Positions 15,538 through 24,204 of a stretch of 64,000 nt of DNA are shown here, in pieces. Under the pieces are notes generated by a model, which was not told the DNA's origin, did no database searches, and saw only the letters and a program-made list of their open reading frames with translations. The translations under genes and the position numbers were made by a program. This stretch comes from Gordonibacter massiliensis (ex Traore et al. 2017). Its GTDB lineage: Bacteria; Actinomycetota; Coriobacteriia; Coriobacteriales; Eggerthellaceae. The stretch covers positions 3,096,168 to 3,160,167 of the forward strand of contig LT827128.1 of NCBI GenBank assembly GCA_900170005.1, given 5' to 3'. Each line of letters opens with the position of its first letter. Within the stretch, counting starts at the first letter, position 1.

Positions 15538-17783
15538 AGGCGAAGAGGACCCTCATATCGCTCGTCGTGGCGCTGGTGGCCGTGCTCGTCGTCGCAGGCA
15601 CGCTGCTGTTCACGCGTTTCGTGCAGGATTCTCTTTGGGACAAGTCCGTGACGGACGTGCTGGAGGTGACGGCGCAAGGGCAGCACGCGTTGTCCACGTA
15701 CTTCGAGAAAGACCTCGACACCCTCGACCTGTTCGCAGACGAGCTGTCCGCGCAGGGCCATGACGACATCGCCCGTCTGAACGAGAAGCTGGCCTTGTTC
15801 GGCTCGAACGAGGACGGCACGGTGTACGTTTGCGTCGACCTGGACACGGGCGCGGTGTACCGAACGGACAACAACAAGGCTGTCCCGCTGACCGCCGCCC
15901 AGTTCGCTCTTACCGAGCAGGCCGGCGACCGGGGCGTGCTGGAGCCGTTTCTGGACGAGCACACCGGCGCCTCCATGATCGGCGTCTACAAGCGGTTCTC
16001 CTTCGCCGACGGCACGTCGGGTCTCGTGCGCAAGGCCCGACCCCTCAGCGAGATGGAAGATCGGTTCTCGCTGTCGTTTTACAACGACAGCGGTTTCTCC
16101 TACGTGGTGAACAGCGACGGCGACGTGGTCATGCGCTCGCAGCATCGAGACAGCAACCGCACGTTCTCCAACCTCTACGACATCGTGGGCTTCGAGGGCA
16201 ACGACCAGGCGGCCGTGGACTCGTTCCGCACCGCGCTCGAACAGGATGCGCGCGGCGTGGCCCTGTTCTCGTATTTGGGCGACGAGTACGTGTTCTGCTA
16301 CACGCCGCTCGAGGGGACCGCCGGTTGGGACGTGGTGTCCATCATTCCGAACGACGTGGTCATGGAGCAGGCCAACGCCATCATCAACGCAACGTTGCTG
16401 CTGTGCCTGGTGATCATCGTGGGGCTGGTCGTGGTGCTGGTGGTGTATTGGCGCAGCAGCCGCGCCCACCGCATCGAGATAGAGCGCATGGCGTACTACG
16501 ACGGTTTGACCGGGCTGTTCAGCGCCGACAAATTCACCCTCGAAGGCGATGCGCGCCTGGCGGAGCGCTCGAAGGGGGACGCTCCCGATGCACGGGTGGG
16601 CGGCGTGGCCGTGGCCTTCGTCGACATCGACAACTTCAAGCTCATCAACGACGTGGAAGGCTACGCGAAGGGCGACGAGGTTTTGCGGGAGCTCGCCGTC
16701 ATTCTGCGCGAAGCGGTGGGCCCGAACGGTTTCGCGGCGCGCCTCTCGGCCGACCACTTCATGCTGTTCTATCCTTACGCGCGCCGCGAGGATGCGCTGG
16801 GAACGTGCGGCGCCGCAGCCGAGCGCGCGCGTTCCATCACGGGAAACGGCAAACCGCTCGCCCTGCACATCGGCCTGTGCTGCTCGGAGGACGCGCCCGA
16901 GGCGCGCGACGTCACCGAGCTCACCGACCGCGCGCGCATCGCCCAACGCGAATCGCGCACGCGCGGGATCGTGCCGTGCGCGTACAGCCAGCCCATGCGC
17001 GACGCGCTGCTGCGCCGCGCCGATCTGGAGCGTACGATGGAGTCCGCGCTCGAGCAAGGGGAGTTCTTCTACCTCATCCAGCCGAAGTACGATGTCGAGG
17101 GTCGGCGCGTGCTGGGCGGCGAGGCGCTTGTGCGTTGGAGGCGCCCCGAGGAGGGCATCGTGGGGCCGGACGAGTTCATTCCGCTGTTCGAGCAGAACGG
17201 GTTCATTCTGCGGTTGGACGAATTCGTGCTGGAAAGCGCATGCCGCGATCTGCGCGCGCGTTTGGACGCCGGCCTGCCCGTGGTGCCGCTCTCGGTGAAC
17301 GTGTCGCGGCGCCACCTGCATCGCGACGACTTCCTTCCCTCGTATGTGCGCATCAAGGATCGCTACGGCATACCCGACGGGTTGTGCGAGCTCGAGCTCA
17401 CCGAGAGCATCGTCATGGACGATTTGGGCGGCACGTTCGATATCATGGAGCAGATGCGCGCCGCCGGGTTCCGCTGCGCCATCGACGACTTCGGGTCGGG
17501 TTACTCGTCGCTCAACGTGCTGAAGAGCCTGCCCGCCGACGTGCTGAAGCTCGACCGCGTCTTCTTGCTGGAGGGCACGAGCCCCGGCACGGAGGAAACG
17601 GTGGTGCGCACCGTGATCAGCATGGCGAAGGACTTGCGCATGGACACGGTCATGGAGGGCGTGGAAACCCCCAAGCAGCTGGCGTTTTTGCGCACGACGC
17701 CGTGCGACATGGTGCAGGGCTTCGTGTTCTCGCGCCCCGTGGCCCCCGAGGAGTTCTACCGGCTGCTGGACACGGGGAAGTAG
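15534..17783 (+). CDS. Membrane c-di-GMP phosphodiesterase: dCACHE-like sensor, degenerate GGDEF, intact EAL
   Basis: 749 residues. Span 1 (about 5-27), an extracytoplasmic sensor of about 260 residues with Cache-like features (YNDSGFSYVVNSDGDVV), span 2 (about 280-305), a GGDEF domain and an EAL domain. The GGDEF active motif is replaced by SADHF (405-409), so cyclase activity is unlikely although FVDIDNFKLIND is kept. The EAL domain keeps EAL (530-532), VNVSR, ELTES, IDDFGSGYSS, LKLDR and MEGVET, hence a probably active phosphodiesterase. The degenerate GGDEF may bind GTP as an allosteric domain. It is translationally coupled to the preceding binding protein (4-bp overlap) and runs 28 bp into the 3' end of the convergent AraC gene. 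Confidence 0.9.
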   Translation: MKAKRTLISLVVALVAVLVVAGTLLFTRFVQDSLWDKSVTDVLEVTAQGQHALSTYFEKDLDTLDLFADELSAQGHDDIARLNEKLALFGSNEDGTVYVCVDLDTGAVYRTDNNKAVPLTAAQFALTEQAGDRGVLEPFLDEHTGASMIGVYKRFSFADGTSGLVRKARPLSEMEDRFSLSFYNDSGFSYVVNSDGDVVMRSQHRDSNRTFSNLYDIVGFEGNDQAAVDSFRTALEQDARGVALFSYLGDEYVFCYTPLEGTAGWDVVSIIPNDVVMEQANAIINATLLLCLVIIVGLVVVLVVYWRSSRAHRIEIERMAYYDGLTGLFSADKFTLEGDARLAERSKGDAPDARVGGVAVAFVDIDNFKLINDVEGYAKGDEVLRELAVILREAVGPNGFAARLSADHFMLFYPYARREDALGTCGAAAERARSITGNGKPLALHIGLCCSEDAPEARDVTELTDRARIAQRESRTRGIVPCAYSQPMRDALLRRADLERTMESALEQGEFFYLIQPKYDVEGRRVLGGEALVRWRRPEEGIVGPDEFIPLFEQNGFILRLDEFVLESACRDLRARLDAGLPVVPLSVNVSRRHLHRDDFLPSYVRIKDRYGIPDGLCELELTESIVMDDLGGTFDIMEQMRAAGFRCAIDDFGSGYSSLNVLKSLPADVLKLDRVFLLEGTSPGTEETVVRTVISMAKDLRMDTVMEGVETPKQLAFLRTTPCDMVQGFVFSRPVAPEEFYRLLDTGK

Positions 17784-18640
17784 ATCTCGATTTCGGAGGT
17801 GGGGTCGTGCGGCCCGCGGAAGCGGGTGGTGTAGCGCTCGAAGTCGTCGCGGTCGGCCAGGTCGTAGCCGCTTTGGGGGAACCAGACGCCCCAGAGGTAG
17901 CGGTAGGTGGACAGCAGGCTCTCGACGCTGCCGCGGTGGACGAACCTCGCGTAGCGGCCGCCGGCGAAGCGCTTCTCCGCGAGACCTTCGACGGTGAGGC
18001 CCGCAGGGCATTCCACGCCGATGAACGCGCGTACGGCGGTGCCTTCTTGGAACGTGGTTCGGCCGCAGTCGGCGCCGCTTTCGTACAGGCTGTAGCGATC
18101 GCCCGCGAACGCGTCTCCGCCCGTGTCGGCCTCCGCGCTGGCCAGCAAGCTGTTCAGCCGATCCCACATCGCCACGCTTCGGTTGTCGGCGACGCTCATC
18201 TCGTACGAAAGCCCGAGGATGCGCATGCTGGGCACCTCGACGATGTCCGGGCTCAGGCTGTCGAGGCCGCCGACGTCTGCCGGGTCGAGGGGCGGATGGC
18301 TGGCGATGAGCACGTCCACCCCTTGCTTCCGGTACGCGCTGGGCGTGAGGCGGTACTTCTTCTTGAATGCGCGGGCAAAGCCCTCGGCCGACTCGAACCG
18401 CAGCCCCACGGCGATGTCGAGGATGCTCCGGTCGCTGTGCACCAGCTCGTAAGCCGCTTGCGTCAGGCGCCGGCTGCGGATGTAGCTGCCCACCGTCTCG
18501 CCCATCGCGTACAGGAAGTGCCGGTGGAAGTGGTAGTAGGAGTACGACACCGCCTCGGACACCATGACGGCGTTCAGGGGCTCGTGCAGGTTGTTCTCGA
18601 TGAACACGACAGCCTCGCCGATCACCTCGCGGTAGTCCAA
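17756..18640 (-). CDS. AraC-family regulator with GyrI-like effector domain
   Basis: 294 residues. Two helix-turn-helix motifs occupy the first 105 residues (FHRHFLYAMGETVGSYIRSRRLTQ is split across the first; the second contains IAVGLRFESAEGFARAFKKKY). A GyrI/BmrR-type small-molecule domain fills the rest. The start is a TTG at 18640, seven bases after AAGGAG. It is 27 bp downstream of the C45 hydrolase gene on the same strand, so the two are probably co-transcribed. Proteins of this build usually activate stress or efflux genes on binding hydrophobic ligands. Confidence 0.88.
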   Translation of the reverse strand: MDYREVIGEAVVFIENNLHEPLNAVMVSEAVSYSYYHFHRHFLYAMGETVGSYIRSRRLTQAAYELVHSDRSILDIAVGLRFESAEGFARAFKKKYRLTPSAYRKQGVDVLIASHPPLDPADVGGLDSLSPDIVEVPSMRILGLSYEMSVADNRSVAMWDRLNSLLASAEADTGGDAFAGDRYSLYESGADCGRTTFQEGTAVRAFIGVECPAGLTVEGLAEKRFAGGRYARFVHRGSVESLLSTYRYLWGVWFPQSGYDLADRDDFERYTTRFRGPHDPTSEIEIYFPVSSSR

Positions 18641-18667
18641 GGCGGTGCTCCTTCCTCGCGTGCGGGC

Positions 18668-19792
18668 CTAGAGGATGCGGAAGAACTCCTCGTTCGCGTC
18701 CTCGCAGGGCAGGCTTATGCTGAAGTCCTGCTCGTCCAGCGGTTCCACGCCGAAGCGCCGCCAGGCGTTCGCGCGCGGGGACCCGCAGGTCATCTCGATG
18801 CTGCGCGCGGTCGTGTCGAACACCATGGAGCGCAGCGTCCCGAAGAACACCGGGTAGTAGTGGCAGCAGAGGCCGTCGGGGTACGGGGTGGACAGCAGCG
18901 TTTTCAGGTCGTCGGCCGCCACGGTGGGGCGCTCGTCGAACAGGCGCTCGATGGCGGCGAGGCGCGTGACCGAGTTGTCGAGCAGCTCGGTCTCGAACGG
19001 CTTCACGTCGTCCAGCACCACGTGGTTCGTCACGGCCAGATGATCCGCTTGGCTCGCCCGGCCTTCCGAACCGTTCTCCCCGAGCACGCGGAAGCCCTTG
19101 TGGCCGTCCATGCATTGTAGCAAACCGATGCGGCCCTCGCCGTCGGCCAGCATGAGGTTGATGTTGAAGCCGATAGGCGCGTCCATCGCCCATGCCACGG
19201 CCTCGTCCACGGTGGCGCACTGCTCGAGGATGCTGCGCACGACGGCCCAGAACATGAACCCGGTGACGCCGGCCTTGCGCCCGCCCTCGAAGTTGCCCAC
19301 GGGGATGCCGTTGCTGGTGATGCACACGGCCAGCCCGTGCTCGTTCATGCCGTCGCAGCGGCCGAACAGGTTCAGCAACGAGCCAACGTGGCGAAACGCT
19401 CCGTCGATGTCGGTGTAGGCGAAGCACAGCTCCTCGATCTCGTCGGTGAAGTCGTAGTTGCGCGCCATGAGCGCATGCCCGTTCGCGGTACGGCTGGGCA
19501 GGGCGGCCGTCGCGCTGCATCCGCGCTCGACGTAGGTGGCTGCGTAGTACATGGCCTGGTCGGGCGCTATCTTGAGCGCGTCGGCGAAGCCCTGGATCTC
19601 CTCGTTGACGCCGGCGCAATGCCTATCGAGCAGCTCCTCGATGGCGCGCAGCTTGTCAGCGGGGTAGGCGTTCGGCGGCAGGATGGCGCGTTGCAGCAGG
19701 TCGGGGCGGGAGAGCGTCCACTGCCCCAGGGTCTGCCCCACTTCGTAGTGCGTGCCGGTCAGGTTCTTGAAAGTCATGGTTGCCGTTCTCAT
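18668..19792 (-). CDS. C45-family autoproteolytic acyltransferase/amidohydrolase
   Basis: 374 residues. Ntn-hydrolase related to acyl-CoA:isopenicillin N acyltransferase. These are made as precursors that cleave themselves before a cysteine, which then becomes the nucleophile. The expected site is Cys92 in VERGCSATAALPS, followed by the family segment ALMARNYDF. Start 19792 is chosen because GAGAGG lies 9 bp upstream; an in-frame ATG at 19825 is less well placed. No signal peptide is seen. The natural substrate may be an N-acyl amino acid, penicillin-like or bile-type amide; the sequence does not decide. It leads an operon with the AraC/GyrI regulator. Confidence 0.82.
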   Translation of the reverse strand: MRTATMTFKNLTGTHYEVGQTLGQWTLSRPDLLQRAILPPNAYPADKLRAIEELLDRHCAGVNEEIQGFADALKIAPDQAMYYAATYVERGCSATAALPSRTANGHALMARNYDFTDEIEELCFAYTDIDGAFRHVGSLLNLFGRCDGMNEHGLAVCITSNGIPVGNFEGGRKAGVTGFMFWAVVRSILEQCATVDEAVAWAMDAPIGFNINLMLADGEGRIGLLQCMDGHKGFRVLGENGSEGRASQADHLAVTNHVVLDDVKPFETELLDNSVTRLAAIERLFDERPTVAADDLKTLLSTPYPDGLCCHYYPVFFGTLRSMVFDTTARSIEMTCGSPRANAWRRFGVEPLDEQDFSISLPCEDANEEFFRIL

Positions 19793-19975
19793 GCGGTCGT
19801 TCCTCTCGTTGGGGGATGCTTGCATCCGCCATACTAGGGAACGCGGCCTGGGAAAGCCTGACCTTTCCTGCGCAATCCAGCGTGCGTTCGAGTTGCGGGC
19901 CGTCTTCCGCTTCCGCCTCGTCCGACGTCGCGGCCCGTTCGCGCGTCTTCTCCGTCCGGCTCGAAGCCCGTTCCC

Positions 19976-20695
19976 CTACTTCCGCAGCATGCGGTAGCCG
20001 ATGCCCACGTGGGTTTGGATGTAAGCGGGATGGGCCGGATCGGGTTCGATCTTCTTGCGCAGGGTGGCCATGAACACGCGCAGCGACGGCAGGTCGCTGG
20101 CCAGCGCGTTGCCCCACACTTCCTTCAAAATGGTATTGTGCGTGAGCACCTTGCCCGTGTTGCGGGCCAGCAAGGCTAGCAGCTTGTACTCGATGGGCGT
20201 GAGGTGAACCTCCTCGCCGGCCAGCGTGGCGGTGCGCGCGGCGTAGTCGATGCGCAAGTCGCCGTTCTCGTAAACGGGGCCGTCCTCGTCGTCGCGCGCG
20301 TCGGCCGCCAGACGGCGCGTGGCCACGCGCAGCCGAGCCAACAGCTCTTCCACGGAGAACGGCTTGACGAGGTAGTCGTCGGCACCGGCGTCGAGCGCGG
20401 CCACCTTGTCGGCGTCTTCGGTGCGGGCCGACACCACGATGATGGGCGTGCGCGACCAGGTGCGCACCTGGCGGATGAGGTCCACGCCGTCGGCGTCGGG
20501 AAGCCCCAGGTCCAAAATGACGACGTCGGGGTTCTTCGTCGTGGCTTCCAGGAGCGCGGCGGCGCCCGTGCCGGCTTCGAGCAGGCGGTACCCCTGCACT
20601 TTGAGCGCCGTCGCTATGAGGCTCTTGACGGCGTTGTCGTCCTCCACGATAAGCACGGTGTAGGCTGCGTTGTTGCCCTCAGTCGCGTTCGCCAT
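19976..20695 (-). CDS. kdpE: Response regulator, KdpE-like
   Basis: 239 residues. Receiver domain with VLIVEDDNAV, phosphoacceptor Asp in VVILDLGLPDADG and the Lys in the VVSAR-to-VKPF region, then an OmpR-type winged helix with HLTPIEYKLLALLARNTGKVLTH. The gene overlaps the end of kdpD by 17 bp and has AAGGGAG before its ATG. In the Kdp system it activates the high-affinity K+ ATPase genes under K+ limitation, but those genes are not in this window. Confidence 0.88.
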   Translation of the reverse strand: MANATEGNNAAYTVLIVEDDNAVKSLIATALKVQGYRLLEAGTGAAALLEATTKNPDVVILDLGLPDADGVDLIRQVRTWSRTPIIVVSARTEDADKVAALDAGADDYLVKPFSVEELLARLRVATRRLAADARDDEDGPVYENGDLRIDYAARTATLAGEEVHLTPIEYKLLALLARNTGKVLTHNTILKEVWGNALASDLPSLRVFMATLRKKIEPDPAHPAYIQTHVGIGYRMLRK

Positions 20696-23594
20696 GCGGG
20701 CTCCCTTCGTCGTCGATCGCCGCGGGGCCTTTCTGGGCTTTGGCGGCAGCGGACGCGTTGCCCTCTGAGGCCGCGTTGCCCCTGGCAGCTTCGCCGTCCT
20801 TTTCGGCTTGCGTTCCTTCGTCCACCGTGTATTCTACCGCGGGAAGCGTGAACGTGATCACGGTTCCGGGGCGGTCGGGGTCGGTGCGCTCGGCTTCGGG
20901 CAGGGCGTCCACGCCGATGGTCCCGCCGTGCATCTCCACGATGGACTTGCACAGCGCCAGGCCCAACCCCATGCCGCGTCGCGCATCGCCGCCCACGTTC
21001 TTCCCCTGGTAGAACATCGTGAATATCTCGGGCCGCTCGCTCGGCGCGATGCCGGGCCCGTCGTCGGCCACCGACACCGCCACGAGCCCGGGCGCGCCCC
21101 GACGCTTGCCGCGCGGCACGCGCCGGGCGGACACCGTGATGCGCGACCCCTCGGGGGTGTACGTCACGGCGTTGTTCACCAGGTTTATGACGACTTGCAT
21201 GATAAGGCGTCCGTCCATCTGCGCCATGATCAGCGGATCCTCCACCTGCACGCGCAGATCGTGCAAAGCCGCCTTGCGGTTCAGGTGATGCAGCGCCTCG
21301 CGGATGACGTCCTCCACCAGCTCGGGCTCGGTTTTGAGCGATACGGTGCCGTTGTCCAGGCGGGTGACCACCAGCAGGTTCTCCACGAGGTTCACGAGCC
21401 AGAGCGCGTCTTCGTAGATGTCGGTGTAAATGGCCCGCTTCTTCTCGTCGGACAGCGCGTCGGCGCTCGACAGCAAGATGGAGGCGTCGCCGGAGATGCT
21501 GGTGAGCGGCGTGCGCAGATCGTGCGAGATGCTGCGCAGCAGGTTGGCGCGCAGGCTTTCCTGCTCGGCCTGCATGCGGATGCGGTGCGCGTCCTCGGTG
21601 GAGCGCTCCCGCTCCACGGCCTGCCCGCACTCGTCGAGCATGACCAGCAGCAGGTTCTTCTCGAAGGCGTCCAGGTCCTCGTCGGTCACCACGATGCCGG
21701 CCACGCCCACGACGCCGCCTTTGCCGCGGATGGGCAGGTAGAGGCAACGCGCGTCCATGAGCGTGTCCGTTCCCGTGCCGGCCCGCTTGTTGTTGCTGGC
21801 CACCCAGGCCGCCACGGCGGTCTCGCCCTCGCTCACGAGGTCGGTCATGGTCACGTTCTCGTCGGGATTGCCCGAAGAGAACAGGCTGGGATCGAGCAGC
21901 TTGCCTCCGGGTGCCACCTGGTAGATCACCACGGTGGTGCGCAGCAGCTTGATGACCTGCTCGGCGGTGGTGGACAAGATGCTGTCCACGCCGTCGGCCT
22001 CCTGCAGCCGGTGCTCCGTTTCCAGCAGCACCTCGGTGCGGTAGGCCTTGCGCGCGTTGGCCGCGGACTCCCGGCGCGTGCGGATGGTGAGCGATGACAC
22101 CACGATAGACGTGACCAGCAGAAACGCGAACGTGAACGGGTAGTTTATGCCATAGGCCGACAGCGTGAAGCGCGGCGCCACGAAGAAGAAGTTGAACAGC
22201 ACCACGGCCAGAGGCGAGGCGATGACGCTGTAGACGAGCGTGTCGGCCTTGAGCGCTCCCAGCAGCACCGCCACCAGGTAGATGGCCAGGATGGTGCTGG
22301 ACGCCAAGCCTATCTCGTGGAACGCCAGGCCCAGCACGGTGGCGCCCAACAGCACGAGGAACGCGGCCGCCAGGTCGACGCGCGTGGGCTTGAAACGAGA
22401 GGCCAGACGCGGGCCCGACGTAGGTCGGGCCTCGTGGCGGTCGGCGATGACAACGACGTCGGCCGTGCAGGACAGGTCCGCCAGCCGTTCGGCCACGGTT
22501 TCGCGCGCGGGCAGGAAGGGGAGTGCGCGCTTGCGCCGGTTCTCGGACGACCCGATGACGATCTTGGAGATGGTTCCCGAAAGCGCGTACTGGGCGATTT
22601 GGAGCGCCGCGTCGTCGCCGTAGACGGTCACGACGTGCGCGCCCAGCTCTTCGGCGAGCTCCACGTTCGCATGCAGCGCGCGAGCGTCGTCTTCGGCGAG
22701 TTTGTTCTCGCTCGTGGGCTCTACGATGAGGGCCGTCAACGTGCCGCGGTAGGCGGCGGCCATCCGAGCGGCGGCGCGGATGGTGGTGGCGTTGCCGGGG
22801 GACGGGCTCACCTGCACGAGCACGTCGTCGCCGGCGTCGCCCGCCGCGCGCCCCAGGCCCCGCTCGAGGTTGCGGTTCAGACGGTCGGCCGTGCGGCGCA
22901 GCGCCAGCTCGCGCAGGTAGGCCAGGTTCTTCGCGGAGAAGAAGTGGGAAAGCGCCGTTTCGGCCCGGTCGGGGCGGTATATCTTCCCGCTTTCGAGGCG
23001 TTCGATGAGGTCGTCGGGATCCAAGTCCACCAGCTCAACCGACGAGGCGTAGTCGAATATGCGGTCGGGAACGCGTTCCTGCACCACGACCTCGGTGGTG
23101 GCGGACACCTTGTCGTTCAGGCTTTCGAGATGCTGCACGTTCACGGTGGTGAACACGTCGATGCCCGCGTAGAGCAGCTCCTCCACGTCGTGGTAGCGCT
23201 TGGCGTGGCGGCTTCCGTTGGCGTTCGTGTGCGCCAGCTCGTCGACCAGGATGAGGTCGGGTTTGCGTGCGAGGGCCGCATCCACGTCGAACTCGCGCAG
23301 CGTGATGCCCTTGTACGGTATCTCGCGCACGGGCAGCTGCTCGAGGCCGTCCAGCAGGGCGAGCGTGTCGGGGCGCGTGTGGGGCTCGATGTAGCCCACC
23401 ACCACGTCGCGGCCGTGCTCCTGTGCCACATGGGCGGCTTCGAGCATGGCGTAGGTTTTGCCCACGCCCGCCGCATAGCCGAAGAATATCTTGAGCCGGC
23501 CCCGGTGGCCGCGTTCGCACGCCTCCGCCCCTGCGATGGCCTGCAGCAGGTTGTCGGGGTTCGGGCGGAGCGGTTCTGTCGGCGTGGGTTCCAT
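20679..23594 (-). CDS. kdpD: Osmosensitive K+ sensor histidine kinase, KdpD-like
   Basis: About 971 residues, longer than the 894 of E. coli KdpD. Order: KdpD N-terminal domain with Walker A (GYAAGVGKT) and LILVDELAHTNANGSRH, a universal-stress-protein-like domain, four close membrane spans (about 475-575), a GAF-like region, HisKA with phosphoacceptor in SISHDLRTPL, and a HATPase domain with VNNAV, DDGPGI and GMGLGLALC. The start at 23594 directly precedes the conserved N-terminus; upstream sequence in the same frame is unlike the family. The last 50 residues are a low-complexity Ala/Gly/Glu tail. It is followed by kdpE, without kdpFABC on this side. Confidence 0.9.
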   Translation of the reverse strand: MEPTPTEPLRPNPDNLLQAIAGAEACERGHRGRLKIFFGYAAGVGKTYAMLEAAHVAQEHGRDVVVGYIEPHTRPDTLALLDGLEQLPVREIPYKGITLREFDVDAALARKPDLILVDELAHTNANGSRHAKRYHDVEELLYAGIDVFTTVNVQHLESLNDKVSATTEVVVQERVPDRIFDYASSVELVDLDPDDLIERLESGKIYRPDRAETALSHFFSAKNLAYLRELALRRTADRLNRNLERGLGRAAGDAGDDVLVQVSPSPGNATTIRAAARMAAAYRGTLTALIVEPTSENKLAEDDARALHANVELAEELGAHVVTVYGDDAALQIAQYALSGTISKIVIGSSENRRKRALPFLPARETVAERLADLSCTADVVVIADRHEARPTSGPRLASRFKPTRVDLAAAFLVLLGATVLGLAFHEIGLASSTILAIYLVAVLLGALKADTLVYSVIASPLAVVLFNFFFVAPRFTLSAYGINYPFTFAFLLVTSIVVSSLTIRTRRESAANARKAYRTEVLLETEHRLQEADGVDSILSTTAEQVIKLLRTTVVIYQVAPGGKLLDPSLFSSGNPDENVTMTDLVSEGETAVAAWVASNNKRAGTGTDTLMDARCLYLPIRGKGGVVGVAGIVVTDEDLDAFEKNLLLVMLDECGQAVERERSTEDAHRIRMQAEQESLRANLLRSISHDLRTPLTSISGDASILLSSADALSDEKKRAIYTDIYEDALWLVNLVENLLVVTRLDNGTVSLKTEPELVEDVIREALHHLNRKAALHDLRVQVEDPLIMAQMDGRLIMQVVINLVNNAVTYTPEGSRITVSARRVPRGKRRGAPGLVAVSVADDGPGIAPSERPEIFTMFYQGKNVGGDARRGMGLGLALCKSIVEMHGGTIGVDALPEAERTDPDRPGTVITFTLPAVEYTVDEGTQAEKDGEAARGNAASEGNASAAAKAQKGPAAIDDEGSPHGERD

Positions 23595-23628
23595 AGCGCG
23601 AACATCATACGACAGACCTCGTGAGCGC

Positions 23629-23660
23629 GGCATTAAGGCCGCAGGTCTGGCATTAAGAAA
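23629..23660 (-). promoter_or_regulatory. Paired CATTAAG motifs upstream of kdpD
   Basis: CATTAAGGCC (23631-23640) and CATTAAGAAA (23651-23660) are repeated exactly 20 bp apart, two helical turns, just upstream of the kdpD start. The related GCGTTAAGGCG occurs twice more upstream of the 42-residue gene. This spacing suggests binding sites for a regulator such as KdpE itself; that is inference. Confidence 0.35.
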
Positions 23661-23748
23661 GCATGAAGACGCCTGCGAGGCGTTTCCCGCGCGCCCCTCT
23701 GGCGCGCAGCGGACGGCGCGTTCGGCCTGCGCTCGGGCGCGTCGTCCG

Positions 23749-23877
23749 TTACCAAGGAGGTTTGATGCGCCAGGTGCGGTCGGCTCGATCCACGACCAGA
23801 AGGAACGAGATGAAAACTCCCGCTCCCACAAGCGCCGCAATGCCCAGCAGCGCGAAGGCCAGATCGAGTAGCGTCAC
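23749..23877 (-). CDS. 42-residue single-span membrane protein upstream of kdpD
   Basis: GTG start at 23877 with GAGGAAGGGAG upstream. The product starts MTLLDLAFALLGIAALVGAG, continues hydrophobic to about residue 29, and ends with a basic/Pro-Trp tail (RTWRIKPPW). It lies 154 bp before kdpD on the same strand. KdpF, the small stabilising subunit of the K+ ATPase, also has a single span, but the usual Tyr-Leu/Pro-Glu-x-Phe ending is missing, so the protein is not assigned to KdpF. A sensor accessory role is possible. Confidence 0.5.
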   Translation of the reverse strand: MTLLDLAFALLGIAALVGAGVFISFLLVVDRADRTWRIKPPW

Positions 23878-24204
23878 GGCGTGCTCCCTTCCTCGGTGCG
23901 CCCGAACAGCTTACGTGCGGACGCGTTAAGGCGCGCGAAAGAAACGGGCGCTCGCCGTAAAAATCGCGTTAAGGCGAAGGCGCGCTGCGGCGGGTCGCCG
24001 GAATACCGTGCCAAAAGCCGCCAAAGCGCGCGCCTTCGGTAACCGTCCTGCAAAGTGGAACCCGTGCCCAATAGGACCGCGTCGATCACGCTTGATGTTC
24101 CACTGTGGGGAGGCACCCCGCCTTTCGGGAAAGCGCTTCGGCAGCGCTTATGAAGCGGTCCTCGCTTGGGGCGAGCCTCAGGGGCTTGCGCTATACTGGT
24201 GCCC
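23878..24204. other. Divergent intergenic region between Kdp locus and tlyA
   Basis: 327 bp with no gene. It contains two copies of GCGTTAAGGCG (23923-23933 and 23966-23976), 43 bp apart, upstream of the minus-strand genes, and a TATACT -10-like hexamer (24192-24197) just before tlyA. Confidence 0.5.
24192..24197 (+). promoter_or_regulatory. -10 box suggesting leaderless tlyA mRNA
   Basis: TATACT ends 7 bp before the tlyA ATG at 24205, so transcription would start at or next to the start codon. No Shine-Dalgarno sequence is present in the intervening GGTGCCC. The -35 is poor (TTGGGG at 24166, 20-bp spacer). Confidence 0.4.

Noticed and set aside
15534-17783. Calling the membrane GGDEF/EAL protein a diguanylate cyclase
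   Set aside because: The active-site motif is SADHF, so cyclase activity is not supported; the EAL domain is the intact one.
15156-19619. Very long open frame on the minus strand opposite the binding protein, phosphodiesterase and beyond
   Set aside because: Arg/His/Ala-rich product without domains, opposite genes with clear motifs. High GC content keeps the shadow frame open.
20808-23624. Long plus-strand frames opposite kdpD
   Set aside because: Low-complexity Val/His/Gly/Arg composition and no ribosome binding sites; kdpD on the other strand is unmistakable.
23749-23877. Naming the small membrane protein KdpF
   Set aside because: Position and size fit, but the KdpF C-terminal pattern is absent and kdpABC are not adjacent.
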